DNA of 64,000 bases. Origin: Anadara kagoshimensis (Eukaryota; Mollusca; Bivalvia; Arcoida; Arcidae). The notes beneath the pieces were generated by a model. The model was not told the origin of the DNA. It searched no databases and worked only from the letters and a program-made list of their open reading frames with translations. Location of the stretch: assembly GCA_021292105.1 (NCBI GenBank), contig CM037871.1, positions 23,308,057 through 23,372,056 of the forward strand, read 5' to 3'. Positions 15,001-25,892 of the stretch are shown here, piece after piece. Position 1 is the stretch's first letter, and each line of letters opens with the position of its first letter. Both the position numbers and the translations under genes were made by a program.

Positions 15001-16970
15001 ACTTGGTGTGTGGATGCATCATGGGAAGACGATGTGTCATTTACCAAATTTAGGTCACTGTGACCTTGACTTTGACCTTTGACCTCTATGGTAGTAAAAC
15101 CTTGTGCATCTTCGTGTCCGGAACAGAACTTTTGTACCGTAGAACCTAGGATTATCAATCTTGGTGTGTGTATGCATCTTGGGAAGACGATGTGTCATGT
15201 ACCAAATTCAGGTCACTGTGACCTTGACTTTGACCTTTGAGCTTTATGATAGTAAAACCTTGTGCATCTTCGTGTCCGGAACAGAACTTTTGTACCGTAG
15301 AACCTAGGATTATCAAACTTTATGTGTGGATGCATCATGCGAAGGCAATGTGTCATGTACCAAATTTAGGTCACTGTGACCTTGACTTTGACCTTTGACC
15401 TCTATGGTAGTAAAACCTTGTGCATCTTTGTGTCCGGAACATAACTTTTGTACCGTAGAACCTAGGATTATCAATCTTGGTGTGTGGATGCATCATGTGA
15501 AGACGATGTGTCATGTACCAAATTTAGGTCACTGTGACCTTGACTTTGACCTTAGAGCTTTATGATAGTAAAACCTTGTGCATCTTCGTGTCCGGAACAG
15601 AACTTTTGTACTAAGCACCTAGGATTATCAAACTTTATGTGTGGATGCATCATGCGAAGGCAATGTGTCATGTACCAAATTTAGGTCACTGTGACCTTGA
15701 CTTTTACCTTTGACCTCTATGGTAGTAAAACCTTGTGCATCTTCGTGTCCGGAACAGAACTTTTGTACCGTAGAACCTAGGATTATCAAACTTGGTGTGT
15801 GGATGCATCATGGGAAGACGATGTGTCATGTACCAAATTTAGGTCACTGTGACCTTGACTTTGACCTTTGAGCTTTATGATAGTAAAACCTTGTGCATCT
15901 TTGTGTCCGGAACAGAACTTTTGTACTAAGCACCTAGGATTATCAAACTTTATGTGTGGATGCATCATGGGAGAGCGATGTGTCATGTACCAAATTTAGG
16001 TTACTGTGACCTTGACTTTGACCTTTGAGCTCTATGGTAGTAAAACCTTGTGCATCTTCTTGTCCGGAACAGAACTTTTGTACCGTAGAACCTAGGATTA
16101 TCAAACTTGGTGTGTGGATGCATCGTCAGAAGACGATGTGTCATGTACCAAATTTAGGTCACTGTGACCTTGACTTTGACCTTTGAGCTTGATGATAGTA
16201 AAACCTTGTGCATCTTCGTGTCCGGAACAGAACTTTTGTACTAAGCACCTAGGATTATCAAACTTTATGTGTGGATGCATCATGGGAAGGCGATGTGTCA
16301 TGTACCAAATTTAGGTCACTGTGACGTTGACTTTGTCTTTTGAGCTTTATGATAGTGAAACCTTGTGCATCTTCGTGTCCGGAACAGAACTTTTGTACCG
16401 TAGCACTTAGGATTATCAAACTTGGTATGTGGATGCATCATGGGAAGGCGATGTGTCATGTACCAAATTTAGGTCACTGTGACCTTGACTTTGACCTTTG
16501 ACCTCTATGATAGTAAAACCTTGTGCATCTCGGTGTCCGGAACAGAACTTTTGTACCGTAGCACCTAGGATTATCAAACTTTATGTGTGGATGCATCATG
16601 GGAAGGCGATGTGTCATGTACCAAATTTAGGTCACTGTGACCTTGACTTTGACCTTTGAGCTTTATGATAGTAAAACCTTGTGCATCTTTGTGTCCGGAA
16701 CAGAACTTTTGTACCGTAGAACTTAGGATTATCAAACTTTATGTGTGGATGCATCATGGGAAGGCGATGTGTCATGTACCAAATTTAGGTCACTGTGACC
16801 TTGACTTTGACCTCTATGATAGTAAAACCTTGTGTATCTTCGTGTCCGGAACAGAATTTTTGTACCGTAGCACCTAGGATTATCAAACTTGGTATGTGGA
16901 TGCATCATGGGAAGGCGATGTGTCATGTACCAAATTTAAGTCACTGTGACCTTGACTTTGACCTTTATGA
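1..16970. repeat. 158-bp satellite array, about 107 head-to-tail monomers
   Basis: One tandem array fills the first 17 kb and starts before the window. Successive GTGTCCGGAACAGAACTTTT blocks are 157-158 bp apart (for example 12121 to 12279). Each monomer then carries CCTAGGATTATCAAACTT, GGATGCATCATGGGAAGGCG, ATGTGTCATGTACCAAATTT and a run of TGACC half-sites. Recurrent variants (TACCGTAGAACC or TACTAAGCACC; TTTATGTGTGG or TGGTGTGTGG; GACCTCTATG or GAGCTCTATG) alternate, giving ~315-bp dimers in 11.8-16.3 kb. Larger amplification units are also visible. The monomer length is not a multiple of three, so the many short reading frames here are not genes. The length and setting suggest the bivalve ~160-bp satellite / pearl-core class, which is an inference. 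Confidence 0.97.
3291..3452 (+). repeat. Aberrant satellite monomer with replaced centre
   Basis: This monomer starts and ends normally and is 162 bp long. About 90 bp in its middle (roughly 3324-3411) do not match the consensus: the stretch contains TTTTCACCACTTGGTGGTGG and ACAAGTACTATCATAATAAG instead of the usual GATGCATC and AGGTCACTGTGACC blocks. The corresponding monomers near 8040 and 13085 are normal. It could be a gene-conversion patch, a divergent monomer or a misassembly. Confidence 0.7.
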
Positions 16971-17300
16971 TATGAGGGGTACCCATTTTGTGTAATCAAC
17001 TCCTCTTACTGCTTTTAACCAAGAAGTCTGAAACTTTGCAGGATGTTTCCATATACATTGAACATATGCACCTTCTATTTTGGTTGGATTATATTTTTTT
17101 TCAGATTTTACGGGTAGTTGAACTTAGTCATTTTTCAACAATATTCTATATGAGGGGTACTCATTTTGTGTAATCAACTCCTCTTACAGCTTTCAACCAA
17201 GAAGTCTGAAACTTTGCAGGATGTTTCTATATACATGGAACATGTGCACCTCCGTTTTTGGATGGATTATATTGTTACTTAATTATATATGATCCAATTT
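16971..17300 (+). repeat. 3' flank of satellite array, 178-bp unit repeated almost twice
   Basis: The array stops inside a TGACCTTTATGA block and passes into TATGAGGGGTACCCATTTTG. A second copy of this flank begins at 17149, 178 bp downstream, and matches as far as about 17275. The identical junction and flank occur at 63805 after a three-monomer array. The flank is therefore part of the same mobile unit as the satellite. After about 17300 the sequence is unique in the window up to 17608; the 113-codon frame across 17258-17599 resembles no known protein. Confidence 0.85.
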
Positions 17301-17608
17301 TTTTAAAACTATGCATAGATATTGAGCATCATAAGAACATGTGCACCTGCCATTATCGGTTTCATCACATGTGTTTTGCCGAATTATTAACATTTCCATA
17401 CACAGAATTTTTCACATTACAATTTGGCCATTTATACAATTTGTCCCCAGGTCAAAAGTTGGGAGCGGGGGTATTAGCCTCTTTCAGAGACAGTTCTAGT
17501 TCATCTATGCTTTTGTTAATTGTTTGCTCTGATGAATTTTATAATTTTTTATGTACGGATGTACCTAATGTATTATTTAATCATAAAAGTTTTTATTAAC
17601 TCCAAAAC

Positions 17609-17998
17609 ATTTTCAATGTTTTGGCGAAAATATTTTGGCATTGTTGCTGTGGTTTGGGAAGTTATGTAACACTTCGCAGGGCAGTTATGTTATCTCCCTT
17701 GATCAATAAACATCAGCTATATCTGCAAAACTCGCCAAACGGTAATACTCGGTTATGTCTATCTACTTCTGATTTCTTCCATATACGGAAAACTCGCAGA
17801 ACGGTACTACTCGGTTGTGTCTGTCTACTTCCGATTTCTTCCATATAAGGAATACACTCAAGAAATTATGGCAGATATCTTTATTTGTAATCTCTTAAAA
17901 AATGTATTTAAGAAAAAGCACTGTAAAAACCCAAGTAATTTACACACTTTTTTAAAGTGAAAAAGTTGAAGTTTAGCGGGTGTGTAAATAAGTAGATT
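17609..17998 (+). repeat. Dispersed 0.4-kb repeat, copy 1
   Basis: This block, beginning TAACTCCAAAACATTTTCAA, is repeated in the same orientation at 60751-61136 with scattered substitutions and small indels. Both copies hold an internal tandem duplication of about 63 bp (GGTAATACTCGGTTGTGTCT...TTCTTCCATATAAGG). They share the ending around GAAGTTTAGCGGGTGTGTAA. No terminal repeats or coding frame were recognised, so the class is unknown; a non-autonomous transposon fragment is likely. Confidence 0.8.
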
Positions 17999-18009
17999 TC
18001 TACATTTTT

Positions 18010-19676
18010 AGCTCATCTGGTTTACCCAGATGAGCTATTGGCATGATCCGTGTGCGTGTGTGCGTCCGTGCGTCCGTTAACAGCAAAAACTCTGAAACTA
18101 CCAGGCCTTTTGAAAGCTAATTTGCTGTGCAAAGTCCTTGCTAGATTGTGACTATAGATTGTACAAATCATGGCAATTAGATATCCAAGATGGCTGCCGT
18201 TAATAAAATAGAAAAAACCTAAAAAAAATCTTTTTCTCCAGAATCAGTCATTGGAGGCAAAATCTGATTTGATATTTGGCTTCTAGATGGTCTCTAAGTT
18301 TGTACATTTTGTGGAATTCTGACAAAAAATAGGTAACACGTTCGTTTTTGCGTTTAATTTTGCAAAAATCGTAAAATAGCTTTAAATTGTTATAACTTGA
18401 CTATTAGATCAGATAATGACATGGGGTTTTCAGTTTTAACATATTCTTGTAATTACTTTCAAAATGGGGTCAAGGTCAATTGTGAAGGTCATGACCTAAT
18501 TTTTTACCTTTCTGATTTTATTTATTATCTGGAAAACTATAAACTTTTTGGATAGGCATGTATATTAGAATATTGTTGGTATTGATGTAATGATCATTTT
18601 GATGTATAGATTAAGGTCATGTGTTCAAAGGTCAAGGTCACAGTAGCAAAACAATACCAAAATGAGTAATTATCTTGAAAACTATAAACTTTTTGTAAAA
18701 GCATGTATATGAGAATGTTGTAGGTATTGATACAATGATAATTTTGATGGTCATGGGTCCAAAGGTCAAGGTCACAGAAGCAAAACAGTACCGAAATGGT
18801 TCTTTATCTCAAAAACTATAAACTTTTTGTATAGTCATGTATACTGGAATATTGTTGGTATTGATGCAACAGTCATTTTGATGTATAGATTAAGGTCATG
18901 GGTTCAAAGGTCAAGGTCACAGACACGAAATAATACTGAAACGGTTCATTATCTTGAAAACTATAAACTTTTTGTATAGGCATGTATATTAGAATGTTGT
19001 AGATATTAATACAACGATCATTTTGATGTATAGAAAAAGGCCATAGGTCCAAACTCCAAAGGTCAAGGTCACAGAAGCAAAACAATACCCAAATGGTTCA
19101 TTATCTTGAAAACTATAAACTTTTTGTATGGGCATGTATATTGGAATATTGTTGGTATTGATGCAATGGTCATTTTGATGTATAGATTAAGGTCATGGGT
19201 TCAAAGGTCAAGGTCACAGATGCGAATGAATACCTGAATGGTTAACTATCTTGAAAACTATTAACTTTTTGTATATGCATGTATATTAGAATATTGTAGG
19301 TATTAGCCTAACAACCATTTTGATACATGAATGAAGGTTATGGGTTCAAAGGTCAAGGTCACAGATGTGAACAATTTCTGAAATGATTATTTATCTCAAA
19401 AACTATAAACTTTTTGTATCGACATGTATATTAGAATATTTAGGTATTATCCTAATGATCATTTTGATATATGAATGAAGGTCATGGGTTCAAAGGTCAA
19501 GGTCACAGATGCAAAAGAATACCTAAATGATTAATTATCTTGAAAACTATTAACTTTTTGTATAGGCATGTATGTTAGAATATTGGCATAATTATCATTT
19601 TGATATTTGAATGAAGCTCATGGGTTCAAAGGTCAAGGTCACAGGTGAGCGTTAAGGCCCATGGACCTCTTGTTTT
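18010..19676 (+). mobile_element. Non-autonomous element with 5' hairpin and eight ~145-bp repeats
   Basis: The element opens with a perfect 11-bp inverted repeat, AGCTCATCTGG / CCAGATGAGCT, with a 5-nt loop (18010-18036). A GTGTGCGTCCGTGCGTCCGT run follows. It closes around AAGGCCCATGGACCTCTTGT. From about 18537 to 19655 it holds eight direct repeats of ~145 bp, with CTATAAACTTTTTG or its variant recurring at 18537, 18682, 18816, 18961, 19113, 19258, 19403 and 19547. Each unit ends in GGTCAAGGTCACAG-type sequence. The AGCTCA...GGCCTCTTGTTT end pattern is one I associate with abundant non-autonomous elements of bivalves and other marine invertebrates. No protein is encoded. It may have inserted beside the repeat at 17609-17998. 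Confidence 0.75.
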
Positions 19677-20238
19677 CTTTTTTTTGCGAAGATACATTTA
19701 AAAAAAATTGCATGTATCATGCAATAAAATGTACCACCCTTAACAGTCATTAAAGTACTCAGTACAGATTAAATGTTTATACATTGAATTTGATAGAAGT
19801 GTCACTTGCTATCTTTGAATACAAGTACATTATTTCTAAAGATTTGTTGGTCCTTATCCTGCAATATGTGATTCTCTGAGCGGCTGAGTGCTCAATTAAT
19901 GATTGTTGTGCCTCTAACTACCTAGATTTGAACGACATGGGACACTGTAAGATAGTTTGTCAGTTAATTGTCCATTGTTTCCCCCGACACCGGTTTCCCC
20001 ATCCCTGACTCTATTTAACTGGAAGAATCTTGACTGGGGGCAGTAATATGAGAACATTTTCTCTCTCAAGTAAAATCTGGCGAAATTTGAGCACATTTTT
20101 AGAGGAATTAAATTAAATTTTTATGTAAGGGCATGTAAAATATCTTTATATAATCCAATCCTATTACATTATAATACACTTAAAACATTCTATCTTGTCA
20201 TCAATAACCGTAAATGTGGAGACAAGAAATTGTAGGTG

Positions 20239-20241
<3 letters not shown>
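19677..20241. other. Unannotated AT-rich stretch
   Basis: I see no supportable gene, RNA or repeat here. The 60-codon minus-strand frame at 19914-20096 has no recognisable features. Confidence 0.5.

Positions 20242-20280
<39 letters not shown>
20242..20280 (+). repeat. (CT)n microsatellite
   Basis: About 19 uninterrupted CT dinucleotides immediately precede the tRNA-derived SINE. Confidence 0.97.
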
Positions 20281-20283
<3 letters not shown>

Positions 20284-20651
20284 GGCGTTTGCCTTGAGAG
20301 CGGGAGGTTGTAGGTTCAAACCCATGTCGGGTCCATACCTAAGATTGTTAACATTTTAGACTTTGCTTTCTCACCTGGCGCTCAGTATTTGGAGGACAGA
20401 TTATTGATTAATTCAAATGAGCTCAGAATAATATGACTTAGATTGGCATACTCATTTAGTGAGTTTGCACCATAAAGTGGCCACGCGTGTGTTCACACTA
20501 GAACAAAAAACAACTCACACTTGAACATCTCATGCATACATGAACTTGTTCTTAGATTACAAGTAATCGTTAGACATTTAAATAGTTGTCATCGCGAATA
20601 GCTGAAAAATTGCTGATGCGACGTTAAGCAACATTCAACCAACCAACCAAT
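20281..20651 (+). mobile_element. tRNA-derived SINE
   Basis: A degenerate tRNA head contains GGGAGGTTGTAGGTTCAAAC, an RNA polymerase III B box. The body ends in GATGCGACGTTAAGCAACAT followed by a (CCAA)n tail. The CGTTAA...CA tail recurs in the other SINEs of this window (51141, 27059 on the minus strand). The A box region is poorly preserved, so the copy is probably inactive. Confidence 0.7.
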
Positions 20652-20810
20652 CTCTCATCTCTCGTGAAATTTCGCTTAAAATAGCAGCATCTTAGTACAA
20701 AAACATAATTATTTCTCCATGGGCTTCAAAGTTAATACGACAGTCGCGATTACATTTTCAGGGACCCCTAGCAAATTCTGTTAATAATACACCCGCAGAG
20801 GTACTGCATC

Positions 20811-20956
20811 GGGCGTGTGGCTATATTGCAATATTGCATCATAATTAACACCTTGATGATATACTAAAATCTGGTGTAGCTCCCTCATCGGGCGTGTGGC
20901 TATATTGCATCATAATTAACACCTTGATGATATACTAAAATCTGGTGTAGCTCCCT
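20811..20956 (+). repeat. 79-bp direct tandem duplication
   Basis: The block beginning GGGCGTGTGGCTATATTGCA at 20811 restarts at 20890 and continues through GATATACTAAAATCTGGTGT and AGCTCCCT. The first copy has an extra ATATTGCA. The near-identity suggests a recent local duplication. Confidence 0.9.
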
Positions 20957-22680
20957 AACTTCAAAATTTCATGTGTGAGAGAGGTGCTTTAGTTGTGATC
21001 TTCACCAATAGGCTACACACATTTTTACGGTCACTTGAAGACTTGCAAAAAGAAAAGTAATGAATCATATTAGGTGTTGCTTATTTCAGAAATATGGGAC
21101 CATTATCCATCATACCCTGAGGATTAACCCTGTCAGCTATAGAGTTCCTATTATTGCTGGGTTATTTACATGACTAGTTTACGGATTCTGGTGCCGCTCA
21201 CCACTCGCTCTGACCCAATAGTGCAAAAGTTTTTGCTTAAAATTGAGAGGTTTTCTCCAGGTGATACGGGTTTTCCTCTGGTTTCTGCACCTGTCACTTA
21301 TTATAAATGAAATAATCTTGTATGGGGTGTAATATTATACCATTCAAAATATTTAAATAATATTGTATGTTAAAACATCTAAAGCAATTAATTGCTTCAG
21401 AAACTATTTTTTTACGAACAGAGAGTAATCTCTGGGAGTATTGTCATGGGAGCCGCCAGCAACAGCTGGTAAGAAAATCGTTGATAATTCTAAATGGGGG
21501 GAGCAAAGCAGGGGAAGCAGATGGGTTATTGAAGGGTACTAGGGAATCCAACAAGGGGAAGCATTCCATCGCACATAAAGTGTCTCATGTAATGAAATAT
21601 TCCATTTTTAAAAGGCGGACAGGCTGAACAACCGCTAAATGACAAACCTTGCGCAAACTAAAATAATTTAGTGCGGGTATGTGAGCGTCATTTATGAGAA
21701 CATTGGTATCAGTTTGCAAATAATCGATGTAGACATTATGCTGTATGGAATATGAAAATGAATATGCATCATTGTTTAAAACTATTTGGAACAAAGTTCG
21801 ATGCAATGGCTACACTATAGGTAGTTCTTACATTACCAGCGTATGAATTCTGAAAATACACCGTAACCGATTTATGAATGATGTATACATTCATTCATAA
21901 ACTCTTGAGTTTCAGTGTAATAAGCCGTTATTTGATTGGTTAAATATTTCGTTTTACTCTGCTGTAGTTTCCACCATTATGGGCGAACCGCCGTCACGAG
22001 GCGAATAAAATGAATTCTCTGTGGATAGTGTTAAAACTTAAATAAAGTTACTAATTTAAAATCGCAGTTAAAACTGGGTGAAATGTATCATGCTTCACGT
22101 GGTGATAGCGTTCAGGGCGAACTACTGTGAATGAAGCAATGCTAGTTTTAAGACGTACGTGTAGTCATAGAGATGCGCGGATGCAAAGGAATATCGTTGC
22201 TTTTTTTCATGCTCGTTTTCAGACTTTTCATATGAAAATCGGCCCTGAAAAAAAAACTTTTCAGGCGGCTTTAATCGTGCACCTGTACATAGACTTCATT
22301 CCGGCATATACACCAAAGTGCGAGAAATACTTAGTGGTTTTGCACTGTACAGTACAGCTTTAGTGGATGATACGTGAATTTCCACCAGCCGCGGTGTTTT
22401 TTAATCCGTGACAGCAAAATTTTCGATGGATTCCGGTGGGAATTATCTGACCGTTGCGATTTGCGGTGGACGATTTTGCCGGTGGTAAAATATTGAAAAG
22501 ACTAGTCCACCGGGGTCATCAGTTTTAAGGATTAAATAAGTGTCGCGCGCGTGCGTGAACAAGGTATCACTGTTGGCAAACAGTGACAAGACGCAAGTTT
22601 CACAATGATTCCTTCTTAAATTGGACATTTTCCCCAATAGCTGGATGTGTACAGTAAATTAGTCAGATTTCATTTAAGGA
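20957..22680. other. Unannotated stretch
   Basis: No protein family is recognisable in the short frames here (21367-21627, 22127-22363 and 22443-22637 are the longest). A near-palindrome TTTATGAATGATGTATACAT...CATTCATAAA lies around 21872-21902. Otherwise it is unique, AT-rich DNA. Confidence 0.5.
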
Positions 22681-22757
22681 AAATCTTAGCCCGTTGATTC
22701 GAACCTTGGCGGCGAAAGGTAGAGGATCACGAAAACTCGGCCACTGAGGCCTCAACA
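22681..22757 (-). mobile_element. tRNA-like SINE head, degenerate
   Basis: On the minus strand the sequence reads GCCTCAGTGGCCGAGTTTTC and then GGTTCGAATCAACGGGC. These are a plausible A box (TGGCCGAGTT) and B box (GGTTCGAATC) at roughly the expected spacing for a Ser/Leu-type tRNA. The cloverleaf is not well formed, so a SINE head is more likely than a functional tRNA. Confidence 0.45.
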
Positions 22758-23096
22758 AGCAGAGATGATTTGTTGATCGAATGGGGTTTTATGTTCAGCC
22801 AAGAATCTATCGCATTTATCGAGACAAAACCAGCTATAGGTGAAATGGCAAAATTATTTATCTTTGCCATGCGCTCGGTAATTACTGGGGTTGGTTTTTA
22901 GAGCACCGCGCTTACCACGACACGGAGCATCAGTTTTCAATGTCGCTTTCAATGCAATTTCCAAATAGCGACTGTTTAATTACATGTGACATTTTGAAAA
23001 AAAAACACACACAAAAACGAGATGTCATTGGGGTGAGATGCGTGTGTACTCATCAAATCTACTACGCAGACAAGTGTCAAGGACGCTTGGGATAAA

Positions 23097-23421
23097 ATTA
23101 TGATGGGCCTGTTACGGGGTTGGTTAATTGAAAGTATCTTTATTGTCCGTTCAACCGTCCACTCGTCTTTGTCAGTAAGCTTTGAACAAAAGCCTGAAGG
23201 GCTAATACACGTCTCTTGTTGGAATACCGCAGTATCTGTGTGCACGTGCTTAGGTTTCAGATTATGATGGACAAGTTGTGGGGGTGGTTAATTGAAAATG
23301 GTATCGTGCGTTCAACCGTCTAATCGTCTTTGACGGCAAGCTTTGGGCAAAAAAAGCTTGGAAGGGCTAGTACATGCCACTCTGTGTGAAATTACTGTCA
23401 GTTACGCTTGGGTGATGAAAA
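23097..23421 (+). repeat. 164-bp tandem duplication, diverged
   Basis: ATTATGATGG starts both copies (23097 and 23261). Each then has GGTTGGTTAATTGAAA or GGTGGTTAATTGAAA, GTTCAACCGTC, TCGTCTTTG, AAGCTTTG and GAAGGGCTA-TAC in order. A further partial match (AAGCTTTCAACAAAGCCTG) lies near 23481. No coding potential is seen. Confidence 0.8.
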
Positions 23422-23424
23422 CAT

Positions 23425-24390
23425 ACACGCCGGAAAAACGTGCACACTGGTAATTTTTTAAAATTTAATATTTTAGTGATAAGCTTTCAACAAAGCCTGT
23501 ATTGCATATGTTTACTTTTGTGAATAAAGTCACCAAATCAGACTGAAAAAGACCACATATCTGATTGAATAAGAATCAACTGCCAATATATATGTATACC
23601 AAGTTCGACAAGACATTCCATTCATGTAGTGAGGGCTTTGAATCACAAGACTGGACACATATTGTCAGTTTGCCAACTTTGTTGTTTTATCATTGCATGT
23701 AATTTAGTGGTGTGCGTTATTGGCAACTGTACACTTTCAGCGACAACTTAAGTAATTAAAATAGAAAATAATAAATCAGCGTAACAGGTGGTCCTACCAT
23801 CTGCAATCGGTCTAAAGTTTTGAATTTCTTTTGAAGTTGAACATTATTCTCAATACAAACAGAATTTTAACATGAAGTATCATGACACTCCCCACAATCA
23901 TGTGAGCAAGAGAGACAATATATCCGATACTTGCACTTACATTAAATTATTTCCAGTCAAGCATCAGGAGCAAGCAGTATATCTATTTGTACGGGCACAC
24001 GATGTCCCACTAATTTCCAACACAATTTCATTAGAACCAAGTATCCATTGCCAAATCATTGGTTACCTAATTAGATAAACTAGTTGACTGTTGTACTTGG
24101 CAACTGAAGATGTAGGAGTGTACATTGACAAATGATGTTACGGATGATATGGGTGAGTGGATTTTTCAAATCGAGGAAGTTTGATAGTTTGCAAGACTAC
24201 GCGTTAGATTTTCTCCTACAGAATTAACCAAACCAAATAACACCATCATGGATTCATACCAAACAAGTGACACGAAACATGGTAAATAACATGTGAACAC
24301 CTTCTTAAGAGACTGGACGGAAGCTGGTCAACTCACCCCCTAACCAACTCGCCCCCTTGACATTACCAACTCGCCCCCTTGACGTTACCA
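23425..24390. other. Unannotated stretch
   Basis: No gene or RNA was recognised. CAACTCGCCCCCTTGAC occurs twice close together at 24345-24381 (a 23-bp tandem repeat). The 68-codon frame at 23872-24078 has no known features. Confidence 0.5.
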
Positions 24391-24394
24391 ACTG

Positions 24395-25075
24395 TATCTG
24401 TTGACTGGACCGCAAAAAACAGATTAAGATCGACACCTTTTTTCTAGACTTGTCCAAAATGTGTGACGAGGTACCCAACTTTACAAGCTTTACAAGCTGG
24501 TATAAGCCAAGCTTCTATTATACATCAACAACAAAGGCGACAATCTGTCCGTAGACCCATACATTCATCTTTTTGTTGATTATGCATCCTATCGGCTCTG
24601 AAATTATAAGATCCAGCTACAATGATATCTAGACAGTGGTTTAAAATCTGGATTCAATGGAGACAAACGTTGCTTACTTAAGATTTGTAGACAGAAAGCG
24701 CCGATCAAATTATCCTATAAAATCGACAACAAGGAGCTTGTGGAAGAAAGAGTCATTCATATTTGTAGCTTAAGCTGCAAACTGACATGTCCTGGAGCAA
24801 TCACATCCCTTGTCCTGAAGGTCATCAGAGGACATCTCCATAGCTGCTCTATCGATGTGAAATATACACCCTACCGATCTCTGGTTATATCTATAAAATT
24901 GAAAAGGTTCAAGGGAAAACAGCCAGGTTTGTTACCAGGAAATACCACATAACCAGCAGCCCTGACAGACATGATCCATCAAACAAATTGAAAACACAAA
25001 ACGTAATCAGAAAAGACTTTATCATTTCTTCAAAATTCACAACAATCAATCATCAAAATGGCCAGTAACATCGGG
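24395..25075 (+). pseudogene. Decayed CR1/Jockey-type LINE reverse transcriptase, 3' part
   Basis: The three forward frames together resemble the C-terminal half of a CR1/Jockey-class reverse transcriptase. A LDLSKMCDEVPN segment corresponds to the usual DFSKAFDKVPH block. It is followed by a LFVDYA remnant where FADD is expected, a FNGDKRCLLKI block (normally FNPDKC), YKIDNKEL, and near the end YKIEKVQGKTARFVT followed by YHITSS (normally IEKVQRRAARFV). Several frameshifts and stops separate these pieces and the catalytic DD pair is not intact. This is a dead 5'-truncated copy. The family assignment is by eye. Confidence 0.6.
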
Positions 25076-25079
25076 TTTT

Positions 25080-25890
25080 ACCCATAATCATATCAGATTC
25101 TTACACACTCTGACACCAGCCTGTACAGTTTTCCTCAGAACCATCAAGAACTGGTATTAGTCTGGTGGAAAAAAAATTGAAATTTTAACAATGGGGGAAC
25201 ATGAGTGTTCAAAGCTGGCAACATAGCTGTCTTACATTATCATCATAGCTTAGGGGTCAAGAATCAACCTGTTGCCAAGCTGATTGACCCCTGGTCTAGT
25301 AGACAAAAGGTCAATCAGTGTTTTTTACCCCAAAATTAATCTTTATTTGTTTATACCTGTCCAAATATATATTTTCTGAGATTTAAATAAATCTGTTATC
25401 ATGTAATCGTAGCATATTCATGTATTATAGCATTGACTAGGAAGCTTTTTAAGACTGTTTTTAGCTTAAATTTACATATTTCAATGTTATTTTTCCGACA
25501 AACTTCAAGACAAAATAAAATAAAAGTATACATTCAACACAACAGCATTAATCAAAATGCTAAAAGATATTTCTTTTGAAAATACATGTGATTAAAACAC
25601 AGATATTGTTTAAACCCAGCTTATAATTTGAAATTTATTAAAAGTTTCAAATCAAAGTACTGCACGTACTGTAATCGACAGGGCATTGTCACGAGAGTCT
25701 CTGGAATATATCAATCACATCTAGCGATTTCTTTTCATTCATCAACATCACACTATCATGATCATTCAATGGATTCACACATGCAACAGTCCCATTGCAA
25801 GTGCATACAGCCACCCACTTTAAATAGTATGCCCTACATTTATATCTTGTAGTGCCACATGATTTACAGGTTCTGTTCCCATTAAAAAGC
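25080..25890. other. Unannotated stretch
   Basis: Unique AT-rich DNA with no recognised feature. The overlapping plus and minus frames at 25628-25922 are short and partly overlap the SINE that follows. Confidence 0.5.
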
Positions 25891-25892
25891 AA

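Noticed and set aside
1..16970. Many 60-118-codon frames on both strands (MTHRLP..., MTLTLT..., MIILG...)
   Set aside because: They are the same satellite monomer read in different frames. The 158-bp period is not a multiple of three and no frame persists beyond two or three units.
1..16970. CRISPR-like regular repeats
   Set aside because: Repeats are contiguous 158-bp monomers without unique spacers, in a eukaryotic transposon setting.
17258..17599. 113-codon frame after the satellite flank
   Set aside because: It starts inside the repeated flank unit and has no recognisable domain.
22500..22530. Second hammerhead (CTGATGA on the minus strand near 22520)
   Set aside because: No GAAA or paired stems follow at the required spacing.
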